Numbered from the stretch's first letter, positions 50,947-60,600 are shown. The stretch: 64,000 bases of DNA from Hippopus hippopus (GCA_946811185.2 OX328106.1:44528311-44592310); one strand, 5' to 3'. A program made the numbers and translations. The notes: generated from the sequence alone by a model not told the origin.

Positions 50947-51334
50947 CCTAGGGAGAAGTAATTAGTATATAATATAGATTATGGAAAAAGTCATCCATCA
51001 TTGTGGGTCAAAATGACACAGGAGCTTATATCATCAAGACGTTTATTTTCCACATTATATATCAATCGGCATTTTTTTTTTTCTTCACCGAAAACGGTGG
51101 AGCAGCTCGTATAATCTAGAGAGAATGATTAGTATTGCAATACATATTGTCGAAGAAATTATTCAAATCATCGCTGTATGTCAAAATGGCATAGGTGCCT
51201 GTATTACGCCTGTATTACCATGTCTTTTACCGTAGTCATTATACAAAGATTAAACGGGATACATGTACTTTTAACCAGTAAAAACGGTGTAGCAGTTCGT
51301 ACATGATCAACTGAAACTTGAAAGCATCCATCAT
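50947..51334. repeat. Diverged tandem repeat, about 170-bp units
   Basis: GAGAAGTAATTAGTATA, GGTCAAAATGACACAGG and AAAACGGTGGAGCAGCTCGT (50947-51116) recur as GAGAATGATTAGTATT, TGTCAAAATGGCATAGG and AAAACGGTGTAGCAGTTCGT (51117-51300). A third unit starts (CATCCATCATTG) and is cut by P1 sequence at about 51335. Confidence 0.7.
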
Positions 51335-51525
51335 TGCGCAGGTTGACCTAAGTCGAAACTTTTTGCTATTAGTAAATTTTCAGCATGTCTTTCCAAGGAC
51401 CTGTTTTACAACATTGTTCTGCCGGTTTTTTGACAGAATGGAACCGTTAATATCATGTGACGATTTGTTTGGTATATAGCATTACGAAGACGCTTTAAAC
51501 CCCCTTTTTCCTAGAGCCTGGCTTA
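51335..51525 (+). mobile_element. P1 right part
   Basis: GCGCAGGTTGACCTAAG, GTCGAAACTTTTTGCTATTA to CTAGAGCCTGGCTTA. It starts in the middle of the palindrome. Confidence 0.8.
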
Positions 51526-51534
51526 ATTGTTATA

Positions 51535-51798
51535 TGGCCTGCAACATGCGAAAAGGGGCATTCGGACATTTGCGTAAAGTGTCGTCTCATATCAGCCTGC
51601 GCAGTCCGTGCAGGCTAATTCGAGACGGCACTTTACGTCTACATTAGATTTTTGTCCTACAGTAGACTTGTGCAAAACAGAAAATTACATCAAAACGGAA
51701 AGTGTCGTTTCGGATTAGCTTGCGCAGACTGCGCAGGCTGATCCGAGACGACACTTTACGCAAATGTCCGAATGCCCCTTTTCGCGTGTTGCAAGCCA
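51535..51798 (+). mobile_element. P2 MITE, full length
   Basis: TGGCCTGCAACATGCGAAAA to CGCGTGTTGCAAGCCA, flanked by TATA/TATATT. Both hairpins are intact. Confidence 0.92.
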
Positions 51799-51989
51799 TA
51801 TATTACCTTGTTCTTTAACTTTCCAGAAGTTGACTGGAATAAAGCCTTGATCTGCCTTATGGGCAAAATGTGAAATGTTCAGCCAAAATAAAAAGTAAAT
51901 CCTTACATTACTACATAAATTAAATTCAAATTTCCAGCTGACGGTAGCAGCCAAAATAATGCCATTTTTAAGTTCTCTCCTCCGTTGAA

Positions 51990-52115
51990 AAATTTCGTCA
52001 AATACATGTCAAATCTGTCAATGTTGATAAACGATTATACTGCACTTTCTGTGTAATATGGTCGTATTATACACTGTCAGCAAAATTGAACTGAGCTGCA
52101 CTTAACAGCGTAAGG
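51990..52115 (-). mobile_element. T1 relic
   Basis: GATTATACTGCACTTTCTG, ACACTGTCAGCAAAATTG, CACTTAACAGCGTAAGG and ATTAAA. The right hairpin arm core is gone. Confidence 0.55.
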
Positions 52116-52318
52116 ATTAAACAAGGGCCAATGCTGAATTATGACAATAGGCTTTTCTTCCGATACATCAAAGATAAATAGCACGCGTGTTCATTATATA
52201 CTATCACTTCCATTCTCTAACCGGGATATAAAACTGTCTAGCTGATAATGTTATCAATAGGTTGGGTGTCTGCCAGGATGTTTACTTCTGCAGTTTTCCA
52301 TATGCAGTCGAATCTGTT

Positions 52319-52525
52319 TTAACTCTTTCGTTACTGAATAAATAAATTGCATTTTCTCAAAGGCTACAGTTTCGGTGCAAGATCAAGAGAGAGTTTAGTC
52401 GTAATCCAGAATAAAGCATTGGACAGTGTAGATCAGAGATCAGACTGCACGTCCTGTGCAGTCTGATCTTGATCCACACTATCCACAAAAGCTTCTGGTA
52501 TCGTCTATGGTATGTAAAGAGTTAA
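52319..52525 (-). mobile_element. T2-like MITE, full length
   Basis: TTAACTCTTTCGTTACTGAA to GTATGTAAAGAGTTAA, 207 bp. Hairpin GGACAGTGTAGATCAGAG to GATCCACACTATCC is good. Inner arms differ from T1 and from the T2 at 6013, so it is its own subfamily. Confidence 0.8.
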
Positions 52526-52695
52526 GCAAGCACCAACGGAAACTTTTAAAATATGCTTGCTTAAGACAAGTGCTTGCTAAGTACAAGTACATTTCAACCA
52601 TGTATGTGCTGTGGGGAAATCAACTTCATGCTTGTATAATACAAGTTGCTACAGAAGTTCTACGATAATTCTGTTGGGACAAACAGAAGCTTTGC
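52526..52695. other. No feature recognised
   Basis: CAAGTGCTTGCTAAG and ATGCTTGCTTAAGACAAG are small inverted words. No exon. Confidence 0.3.
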
Positions 52696-52834
52696 CTAAC
52701 ATTGCTCCAGTGATGCAATGGCACCTTTATATTCCTGGTGTTTCTTCACTGTGGCTATAAATGCCCCATACTCCCCACCAGCCTGCTTCGAAAAAGAAGC
52801 CAATCTGGAGAATGCAAATGCCGTTGAAATTTGC
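52696..52834 (-). CDS. Candidate terminal exon, unknown product
   Basis: After an acceptor-like CTTACTTACTGTAG on minus, 45 codons read with balanced composition (FAFSRLASFSKQAGGEYGAF, then ATVKKHQEYKGAIASLEQC) to a TAG at 52696-52698. It overlaps no repeat family. I recognise no domain, and no AATAAA was seen just downstream on minus. The plus strand has a donor-like ACAGTAAGTAAG at the same edge, so strand is not certain. Confidence 0.25.
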
Positions 52835-52914
52835 CTACAGTAAGTAAGCACCTTTCTTGAATACACATCTTTAGTGTAATTTATGGGCTTGCTTAAGCAT
52901 GTTGTACTGTACAT

Positions 52915-53207
52915 GCCCAGTGGTGACAGATGTCGAAATTATACATACCATAGAATTTAAAAAAGTAAAGTTCATTCCTGTCAAACTCGCAGACCTACCC
53001 ACGTGACAGGTATATCTACGAAATCTGTGCTCGTTATATTCTATGTCATGTAAGGCTTATCGTATGTTCCTGATACTGACTTGCATGGTAGAATAATTTA
53101 CTTGATAAAAAAACTAGGAAAATGTTATGTCAATAACTTTGGGTGATTCCAAATTCCGAATGCTCATTAGTTACGACCTCTGTCTGACATCATCTTCAAC
53201 ACCCTTC
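52915..53207. other. No gene or repeat family recognised
   Basis: AT-rich; nothing assigned. Confidence 0.35.
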
Positions 53208-53423
53208 TTAACCCTTGGGCTGCTAACCGCGGCTAGAGAACCTTATCCGGACAGTGTAGATCAAGATCAGACTGCACAGAACGTGCAGTCTGATCTTGAA
53301 TCTACACTGTCCGATGAGATACTTTTCAAAAAGAAAAAAAAAAAAACTTTGAAATAGCAATATTTGGGTGTATACTATCGGCTAGAAAAATTCATTTCAT
53401 TTATTTAGCAGGTTAAGGGTTAA
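53208..53423 (+). mobile_element. T1 MITE, full length
   Basis: TTAACCCTTGGGCTGCTAAC to AGCAGGTTAAGGGTTAA, 216 bp with both TTAA. A 13-A run in the right arm. It shares its right TTAA (53420-53423) with a T4. Confidence 0.93.
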
Positions 53424-53685
53424 CTCTATACCAGACGAAAAAGGTTTAGACAAGTTCATATTTTACTCTTCCATGACGGAACGACATGATTTTAGACTGA
53501 TCCAAATTTACAGCATTTGCAGACAACAGGTTAAAATGTGGCTCAAAAAATTTGATTTGTCTCTGGAAGAGTAGTAAACAGTGCTGGAAAAGGAGAAAAT
53601 GCTGGTTTCTCCTTTTCTAGCACTGTTTTCAAATAACTTATCCCCGAGGGTCTTTAAAACTTTAGATTGTTTGGGAAAAGGTTAA
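53420..53685 (+). mobile_element. T4 MITE with duplicated left end
   Basis: Left end TTAACTCTATACCAGACGAA is followed at about 53461 by a second left-end-like stretch (TTTACTCTTCCATGACGG, ACGACATGATTTTAGACTG). Hairpin centre is deleted symmetrically: GGAGAAAATGCTGG runs into TTTCTCCTTTTC. Ends TTGGGAAAAGG and TTAA. Confidence 0.85.
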
Positions 53686-53714
53686 AACAATAACATACGG
53701 CATATTAATAATAA

Positions 53715-53868
53715 TAAGGTGGCTAAACTGATAAGATTTGTCTTTGTAAGGATTGAAAAAGTTCTGAGAAATGATAAAATGCTGATATACTGGATTTTCC
53801 CTTGCCTCAAAGTGTTCTCAAAATCCGCTTTTCGAAATGGTCGTATAGATCAGGATTGCTCGGTAAAG
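53715..53868 (+). mobile_element. T4 MITE, degraded
   Basis: GGCTAAACTGATAAGATTTG, AAAATGCTGATATACTGG, CAAAGTGTTCTCAAAATCC and GATTGCTCGGTAAAGGG. Hairpin pairing is largely lost. Confidence 0.6.
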
Positions 53869-54022
53869 GGTATGGAAAAACAGAATATGCATTCTTGTGC
53901 AATTAAGACTCAATTAAGTGGAACCAACCTGGCTTTATGTAAAATTACAGTAACTGCTCTTGAGAAACTTCGGATGTTTTATGATTCTTTCTGTGCATGA
54001 TTATTATGATAGCTTACATACT

Positions 54023-54233
54023 TAATACTTAGGCTGCTAAGCGCGAGTCACTGGCCTTTTGCTGACAGTGTAGATCAAGATCAGACTGCACAGAACGTGC
54101 AGTCTGATCTTGGATCTACACTGTCCGATACAGAGATATTGTTCCCCAAAATATACCTTTGAAATAGCAACATTCAGGTTTTTACTATCGGCTAGAAAGT
54201 TTCATTTCATTTAGTTGGCGGGTTAAGGGTTAA
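54023..54233 (+). mobile_element. T1 MITE, full length
   Basis: TTAATACTTAGGCTGCTAAG to GGCGGGTTAAGGGTTAA, 211 bp; hairpin arms near consensus, bulge G. Confidence 0.93.
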
Positions 54234-54691
54234 ATGTGGCATAGTTTGTGACGAACCTTTACGAAGATTCTTATCGTCTGTCATTATTGTTTGCATTATG
54301 CAAATATGTTCCAAAATTAGCTCATGGTTAAAGGACAAAAATTCAATTATATTCTTTCACACCAGCGTAGTTTGAAAGTACGTTGCAAGTTGCACCGATA
54401 GGCGGATTAATGGCTATTAACTGGAAGATGTCATAGAAAATTGGTAATTAACAGGATCATAGAAACCATTTTCCGAAGAACAGGGAAATGCTATGCCTGT
54501 ATTTCCTAACCATGTTTACAAGTTTCTTCTCCTTGACAGTTGTAAAGAAGAATCACATCATGATAATAACTAACTTTTTTTTTTAATTTATGAAATGCTC
54601 GCGATGTGGACAAACGATGGACTACGTATATTTGAAAAAAGTCACGTACGGACTTAACCGAACCCTTACTGACGTTTTTCGATTTTACGAG
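54234..54691. other. No gene or repeat family recognised
   Basis: AT-rich, unassigned. Confidence 0.4.
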
Positions 54692-54901
54692 TTAAGGATA
54701 GGGCACCCTTATGGGATTCGTGTACCATCGCCTTTCATCGTACGGATTCGGCTAAGACTCGGGTAATCCGTAATCGATGCGCGGAACCAGCATCTATTGG
54801 CCGATCGATTACGGATTACCCGAGTCTTGGCCGAATCCGTACGTTTTTCGTCGATGAAAGGCAATGTTACAGAAATCCGCATTAGGGTGCGCTATCCTTA
54901 A
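54692..54901. mobile_element. 210-bp palindromic MITE
   Basis: TTAAGGATAGGGCACCCTTA and AATGTTACAGAAATCCGC plus ATTAGGGTGCGCTATCCTTAA form inverted ends; inside, CATCGCCTTTCATCG, GATTCGGCTAAGACTCGG and GTAATCCGTAATCGAT repeat inverted on the right, so nearly the whole element folds. Rich in CG, unlike its surroundings. Begins and ends with TTAA, which may be part of the ends. Single copy here. Confidence 0.8.
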
Positions 54902-55341
54902 TATCGACAATCTCTGCTAGGTACAACTTCGCTTCTAAACTTTTAAATGTGTAAAACATATACCGTAGGTTAATCCTTTTCGTTCTATCAAAGCAGATTC
55001 TTTTACTTGTGTGCAAATATATATATAAAAAAAAAGTCCGCAAAGAATATTGTAGTTTGATCTTGGATAAACTTTTTTCGATATTATATGTGATTTTTTT
55101 CTCTTTGGAAAATACCTAAAATTTAGGCATGATTTTTCAAGTTACCAACTGAATAGTTCCTTTTACTTTTTTGAAGCTCAAAGGATTAATTATTCAGAAT
55201 GTATTTTTCACCACATGGTAGAATGTTATGACAATTTATAATGTTGTAAACAGCCATGCCCCGTTGATGTATCTAGTACAATTAACTTTACAGGCATAGC
55301 TAGGAACTCTGGGTAATTTTCTGATGTAGCATTACAGGCTT
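54902..55341. other. No gene or repeat family recognised
   Basis: Contains GTAGTTTGATCTTGGATAAA at 55052, possibly a T hairpin half. Otherwise AT-rich. Confidence 0.35.
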
Positions 55342-55554
55342 TTAACCCATAAGCTGCTAAGCGCGACGCACTGACCTTTTGCGGACAGTGTAGATCAAGA
55401 TCAGACTGCACAGAACGTGCAGTCTGATCTTGGATCTACACTGTCCGATCAGGAGATATTTTCCCTAAAAGACGTGACTTTGAAATAACAATATTTGGGG
55501 TGTAACTATCGAATTGAAAATTTCATCTTAGTTACAAGGTAGGATAAGGTTTAA
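55342..55554 (+). mobile_element. T1 MITE, full length
   Basis: TTAACCCATAAGCTGCTAAG to AGGTAGGATAAGGTTTAA. Hairpin perfect (55383-55448), bulge G. Right TTAA (55551-55554) opens the next element. Confidence 0.9.
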
Positions 55555-55680
55555 TCCTTTAGAGCTCCTATCACGAATTTAGCCGTTTTTGAAGCCATGG
55601 TAAATCAAAGATCTGACAGCAATAAAACATGCAGTTTGATCTTGGTTCTATACTGTATAGTTCTGTAGAAGATAACCCAG
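55551..55680 (+). mobile_element. T3-like MITE, left half
   Basis: TTAATCCTTTAGAGCTCC end, CATGGTAAATCAAAGATCTG, AACATGCAGTTTGATCTTGG and TCTATACTGTATAG. The right arm is unrecognisable. Confidence 0.55.
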
Positions 55681-56163
55681 CCATTAACATGCTTCGTTTT
55701 GCAATTGTTTGGTATGTTCTGTTGACTAAACATTTTATAGAGTAAACGAGAGAACTCTTTGAAGGGAGAAAGTCAGAATTTATGTCAATTTAGAAACTTC
55801 CTGAAATTCAGTGCCTTTTTCTAGTATCTGATTTGTACAAGCCAAACTAAAAAGTGCCCTACATTTTTTTTATATATATCTAAAAAAATGAGTTTGTAGT
55901 TGAATAGTATTTACATTATATAATATATTGGTTTTCATTGTAACAAAAAACACTAGCACGCTTTGTTCCTTCAACAGTCCTTACACCTGTGAAAGCATGT
56001 AACTAACTTTTTCCCACATAAGTTACTGGATTGTAGTTTTTGTTATACGGAGGTCAAAAATAAGTTGCGTCATCCATAGGCAGGTATATGATACAAAACT
56101 CCAATTCATAACCAAAGCTTTTCGGTCTTCTCGTACCACAAAAACAATATATATCAAAAATGT
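55681..56163. other. No gene or repeat family recognised
   Basis: Very AT-rich with TATATATA near 55875; unassigned. Confidence 0.4.
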
Positions 56164-56354
56164 TTGCCACGATACGTTGATTGTAATGCACACGTACGTA
56201 GCAAATTGTATATTAACTATGCAATTTGATGTTATTTCTATAAAAATCTAATCTATTGCCAAAAATACCTTGCTAATATACGAAAAACGCCACAGTACGT
56301 TGATTGTTCTGTACATAGCGGAACCTATACTGACTGCGCAATGTGACGTCAAGG
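56164..56354. repeat. Diverged direct repeat, about 124-bp period
   Basis: GCCACGATACGTTGATTG, CATACTATGCAATTTGATG-like words at 56167-56232 recur as GCCACAGTACGTTGATTG and ACTGCGCAATGTGACGTC at 56290-56352. Confidence 0.55.
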
Positions 56355-56761
56355 TAAACATTATGTCAATGTGCTGTCATTGAATGGTGCAGTATTTAAC
56401 ATGGCAGACCTTCTTCCTATGTTATGACAGTTCTATCGTATTATGAACCCTTTCCACTGTTCACTGCTCGACATGACAGTACACTGTATAGGAATATAGA
56501 CATATCTAGTATTAGTCACAGATTCTTATCCTTGATCCCGGTTACGCCAGGAGACCTGTAATAATTGCCCTTGGGTATTGTATTTCATCATTACTCTGTC
56601 ACAAGAAATAGCGACTTACATAGCTATTGCGGAAGACATGGATCAAGCTGTTTGAAGTCTGATCTTAGATCTACATCGTCCACTACCTGATGCTGAACTG
56701 TGACTAAAGTCATCTTCCGCTACATAAGAAACTTTATTTCAGATCTCAAAAATAATTCAGT
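56355..56761. other. Unassigned with T relic
   Basis: At 56630-56690 GAAGACATGGATCAAG, GAAGTCTGATCTTAGATC and CATCGTCCACTACCTGATGC follow the right half of the T2 at 6013. Confidence 0.45.
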
Positions 56762-57021
56762 TGAGCCATCCTACGGCATGCATAAGGCTGTTTAATGCAT
56801 CTCCGTGATGCATTATACCAATCAAGTCATAATTATGAATCCATAGAATCCATTTTGTCTATTAACCGACTGAGGTTGAACAATCCTTGAAAATGCAGAA
56901 AATTTACCAATAGCAAAAAAGTTTCGATTCATGTCAGCCTACGCGGACTGCGCAGGCTGACATGGGTCGATATTTTTGAAGATATATAAATATTTCATTC
57001 CCTTTTCACAAAGCATGGCTC
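56762..57021 (-). mobile_element. P1 MITE, full length
   Basis: TGAGCCATCCTACGGCATGC to CACAAAGCATGGCTC. Palindrome ATGTCAGCCTACGCGGACTG keeps most pairing. Confidence 0.88.
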
Positions 57022-57079
57022 GTATGAATTTATTTAGTTCGCAAAAAATGGTTTTGGAAAAGAACCAACATATATCAGT

Positions 57080-57215
57080 GAGATAGACAGGAAGGAGTCT
57101 CGTCGCAATGACTATCGTCAATCTTCGGGAGGACAATCTGCTTATCCACAGATTCAAACTTGGAACGCCTGGATTACCAGTGTACGCAGTTACCACTGTT
57201 CAATGTCCGTATTTA
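57080..57215 (-). mobile_element. SINE-c fragment
   Basis: GTCTCGTCGCAATGACTATC, GTCAATCTTCGGGAGG and GATTCAAACTTGGAACGCC parallel 35370-35440, here including the B box region. Confidence 0.6.
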
Positions 57216-57225
57216 CGAACCATTT

Positions 57226-57429
57226 TTAACCCGTAGGCTGCTACGCGCGACTCACAGACCTTTTGCTGACAGTGTAGATCAAGATCAGACTGCACAGAAC
57301 GTGCAGTCTGATCTTTGATCTACACTGTCCGATAAGGAGATATTTCTCCCCGAAAAATAACTTTGAAATAGCAACCTTTGGGTTCGACTTCAAGGTAGCA
57401 TTTAACTTATTCAGCAAGATAAGGGTTGA
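57226..57429 (+). mobile_element. T1 MITE, full length
   Basis: TTAACCCGTAGGCTGCTACG to TCAGCAAGATAAGGGTTGA; hairpin bulge base T. Confidence 0.9.
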
Positions 57430-57439
57430 AAATGTTCAC

Positions 57440-57600
57440 TGTCTTAATCTCCAGAATTTTCTAAATTTAAATGTTACACAACTGCTGATTGGCTAAATCA
57501 TTTGGTTTAGCCAATCAGAACTTCTGTTACTTTCAAATCAAGAAAATTTTGGAGAATGAGACTCAGAAAGTGCTTAAGAATTATTGGTGTTTACGAACCC
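57440..57600. mobile_element. W element
   Basis: CTGTCTTAATCTCCAGAATT, core CTGATTGGCTAAATCATTTG then GTTTAGCCAATCAGAAC, and right end AAGAATTATTGGTGTTTACG with AACCC. The palindrome is close to perfect. Confidence 0.75.
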
Positions 57601-58117
57601 AGATGTTTTTAAACTTACAAAATTTCAGCTTTTTTTTAAAATAAACTCCATAAAAAAGCAGACCACAGCAGATGAACGTAGAGAAAGCCGCTATAAATCC
57701 CCTCTCTAAATCCATTCAGGTGTTAAATGAAGCCATAAAAATAAACTTTAACTAGACGACCACAGAAATGATAGGTCGAACACTTTTGTCTTCATTGGAA
57801 AATTCGTAGACTTGTCCAATTCTGAGCATACAGTATTATGGTACTAAAACAATCATTTTACTCCACTTACCCGTATGAAGTAATACTATAAATGAAATCA
57901 CTAAAATACATAGGGTACATTTTTCTTTTCCGTTTCCTTCCATAAACTTGAGTTTTCCGAAAAGGCATAAAAAGAAAAAGCTCTTAACATGATTGTTAAA
58001 GTACGTAAACCCACTGTAGATTCACGTAAGTTCATCCTAAGAGGGTTTTTCGCAGTTTTAATCAAATTCTAAGTAATTTCACAGCCACAGCTCACAAATC
58101 GATATCTTTCCCGGATT
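57601..58117. other. No gene or repeat family recognised
   Basis: AT-rich; the fragment AACTAGACGACC near 57752 may be a T4 relic. Confidence 0.4.
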
Positions 58118-58228
58118 AATAGGAACTATGCCAGTGCTTTGAAGTGCCTTGTCCGAGGACAGTTCCACAAGAAGAGTTCCTGCAAAGGGAATCGATTCAG
58201 CATTTCTTCACCGCAGAATCAAACACCT
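58118..58228 (-). mobile_element. SINE-c-like fragment
   Basis: CTATGCCAGTGCTTTGAAG, GCCTTGTCCGAGGACAGTTC and GGAATCGATTCAGC compare with 8870-8960. Confidence 0.5.
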
Positions 58229-58234
58229 TAACCC

Positions 58235-58440
58235 TTAACCTTACAATCTCGATTTGTAATAAACCTGGTGAAAACGTGTTTTAAAACATTGTCGAAAAAG
58301 GAGAATTTGATTGCAACCAGTATTTTTCCTTTTCCACCATGTCAAAGACAAATCCCTATACTAGAGCCACAATTAATTTTTCGTCTGCGCATATTTTAAA
58401 TTTGGACAAGTCGAAAATTTTATCGTCTGGTTAAAGGTTG
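58235..58440 (-). mobile_element. T4 MITE, hairpin decayed
   Basis: TTTTAAAACATTGTCGAAAA, CAACCAGTATTTTTCC, GACAAATCCCTATACTAGAG, TTCGTCTGCGCATATTTT and TTATCGTCTGGTTAAAGG. Near full length. Confidence 0.75.
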
Positions 58441-58629
58441 ACCTCCGAGCCGTGGAGGGCCCCAACAGTGCCAATCGAATTACGTCTACATGCTAATATT
58501 AGTCTACTGTTGTCAAAATGATTTTTTTCTGGATCGTCTAGAAACATTTGATTATTGCAGGGAAAGATTTGCTGCCCCATTTAAAGTTACAGTCAATTTC
58601 ACATGACCTTTCAACTGTAGGACCCCTAC

Positions 58630-59449
58630 TTAACCCTTAGGCTGTTAAGCGCGACTATCTATTGCGGACAGTGTAGATCAAGATCAGACTGCACATAACG
58701 TGCAGTCTGATCTTTGATCTACGCTGTCCGATAAGGACATCTTTTCCCATAAAAAAATTACCTTTGAAATAGCAAAGTTTAAGCCTTGGTCACACCGAGC
58801 TAACGGACGAGTAACGGATAAAAAATCTTTTCATCCGTTCGTTTCCGTTCGTATCCGTTTTATGTTCGTTTCTTATCCGGTGAATCCGCTACTTGTCCGG
58901 CGATGTCCGGCGATGTCCGTTCCGTCCGGTGGGAAGTTTTGAGCATGTTCAAAACTTTCCACCGGACAAAACGGACAGAGACATGCAAATGATAGACTTC
59001 GGATGCATCTGACAATTTATACCCTCGGCATGTCACGTGACCGGTACGTTCCTCGTACGTTGCTGTTCGGTACATTTCCGTTCATCGTACGTTTTGTCCG
59101 GTTCTCATGCGTTGCACTTCCGTTTTATCCGGTACAAGTCCCTTACTTGTACGGTGGTATCCGTTAATAGACCGTTTATTATCCTGTACATATCCGTTAA
59201 ACGTGCGTTTTTTTTTCCGTTACATGTGCGGTACTCGTGCAGTCATTGTGTGGCTTCCTCGCTCCACACACCGATCGCGTGAGCCTCGAGCGGCAGAGGA
59301 GATGAATTTTGTCACCGGATAACCAAATTCTGCATGTTTTTGTCCGTTTCCCCCCCTTTACATATCCGTTAGCCGGTCTGATCAAGCCTTTAGATTTTTA
59401 CTATTGGATTATAAGTTTCATTTCATTTATTTAGCAGGATACGGGTTAA
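58630..59449 (+). mobile_element. T1 MITE interrupted by element H
   Basis: TTAACCCTTAGGCTGTTAAG, hairpin 58668-58730, AATAGCAAAGTT, then H; it resumes GATTTTTACTATTGG and ends AGCAGGATACGGGTTAA. With H removed the join reads like any other T1. Confidence 0.93.
58782..59389. mobile_element. Element H, 608 bp, TTA-flanked, Harbinger-like
   Basis: Ends AGCCTTGGTCACACCGAGC and, inverted at the right, AGGCTTGATCAGACCGGC. TTA occurs at both sides (58779-58781 and 59390-59392). A 3-bp TWA-type duplication is the PIF/Harbinger habit, so a Tourist-like MITE is inferred. The interior is rich in CG and carries dispersed ATCCGTT, GTACG and CCGGTAC words plus an inverted repeat at 58922-58975. No transposase; only short frames. 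Confidence 0.85.
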
Positions 59450-59499
59450 GTATGACTGATAATACATGTATATAAATACTGCAAAGAAAAAAGTCCCTG

Positions 59500-59602
59500 A
59501 AAGTTCGATTAGCTTTTGGGGGTCAGAACTTAACAGACAATGTAGATCCATGATCAGACTGCACGATCCGTGAAGTCTGATCTTGGGTATGCATTGTCTG
59601 AA
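59500..59602. mobile_element. T hairpin fragment
   Basis: ACAGACAATGTAGATCC, CAGACTGCACGATCCGTG and GATCTTGGGTATGCATTG. TTAAC precedes at 59528, arms otherwise lost. Confidence 0.65.
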
Positions 59603-59636
59603 AAAGAAACTGGAATTTGTCCATGGCGCCAAATCG

Positions 59637-59867
59637 TTTAAACCTTACCTAATCGACAAAATTGTAGACTTGTCTAGATCGAAAGCGTTTGCAGACGACA
59701 GATTAAATGTGACTATAGAAACTGAAATTTCACCTTTGATGGCTAGAAAACATTATGGGAAAAGGAGAAAATGCTGATTACCAGCATTTTCTCCTTTTCC
59801 CACAATGTTTTTAAAAGCCTTCTTTTTCAGGGTCGTTAAAACTTGGGATTTTGTGGTAAAGAGTTGA
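59637..59867 (+). mobile_element. T4 MITE, full length
   Basis: TTAAACCTTACCTAATCGAC to TTTTGTGGTAAAGAGTTGA, 231 bp. Hairpin AAAGGAGAAAATGCTGATTA with its complement is nearly perfect (59748-59813). It is a good reference T4. Confidence 0.92.
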
Positions 59868-60097
59868 ATGTCTCGTCAGTAAAAAGGGTTTTCGCTGCAT
59901 CTTGTAAATTAGAAAAAGAGTGCAGTTTTTATTACGCGTGTGTCGTTAAATCAGATTGGAATGAAGGCACTTGTTGAAAGGCTGGTTTTCGCATTAAACT
60001 GACTGCCAAGTTCAGATTTGCAATTTACGTTAGGAATTACGATCGGTAAATATTCAATTAAAACTGGAACTTCATCCAATGTTTGAGTATCTGTTTA
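59868..60097. other. No feature recognised
   Basis: AT-rich, unassigned. Confidence 0.35.
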
Positions 60098-60165
60098 TAT
60101 TCAGCCATTGGCTGCCAAACGCGACCTAGGGCGCTTTTGCGGGCTGTGGGGATTAAGACAAACTT
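60098..60165 (+). mobile_element. T1 left-end fragment
   Basis: CAGCCATTGGCTGCCAAACG, GCGACCTAGGGCGCTTTTGC and GGGCTGTGGGGATTAAGAC: left arm and the start of the hairpin, ending near SINE-b. Confidence 0.5.
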
Positions 60166-60181
60166 TGATTTGTATGTTTTG

Positions 60182-60417
60182 GACTTAACCGCCGTTTCAA
60201 CAGCTTAATTCATATCACGTCGGTCAGTGTGTTTCCTGGCTTTCTCACTCCAGTACCGACAAAAATTTCCTTCCAAGCCACTAACTGCTTTTCTTAAACG
60301 CATCAGAGGTGAGAGGCGAAAGATCGCCGGAGGGAAAGTTTGCCTCAACCGGGTATCGAACGAGCAACCACCAGGTCCCGAGCAAGATAAGCTAACCACT
60401 GAGCTACCCGACCGGGG
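60182..60417 (-). mobile_element. SINE-b, near full length
   Basis: On minus: CCCCGGTCGGGTAGCTCAGT, GAGTTCGATACCC-like GCTCGTTCGATACCC, GGCGATCTTTCGCCTCTC and GTGATATGAATTAAGCTG. Loses its 3' end after GAAACGGCGGTTAAG. Confidence 0.85.
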
Positions 60418-60489
60418 TGCACGTTCTGTGAAGAAATTTATATAGATAAATATTCAAAGAAGAATAGAAATTTGTCCGGTGTTTGAGTC

Positions 60490-60600
60490 TATTGTTTCAA
60501 AGCGACATACTGTGTGCTTTTGCGGACAGTGAAGATCAAAATCAGAGTACAACGAACGTGCGGTCTAATCTTGAATTTACACTGTCCAATATCGTTCGAA
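60490..60600 (+). mobile_element. T1 fragment
   Basis: AAAGCGACATACTGTGTGC, TTTTGCGGACAGTGAAGATC, GTGCGGTCTAATCTTG and TTACACTGTCC. Left arm and hairpin are present with point decay. Confidence 0.65.
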
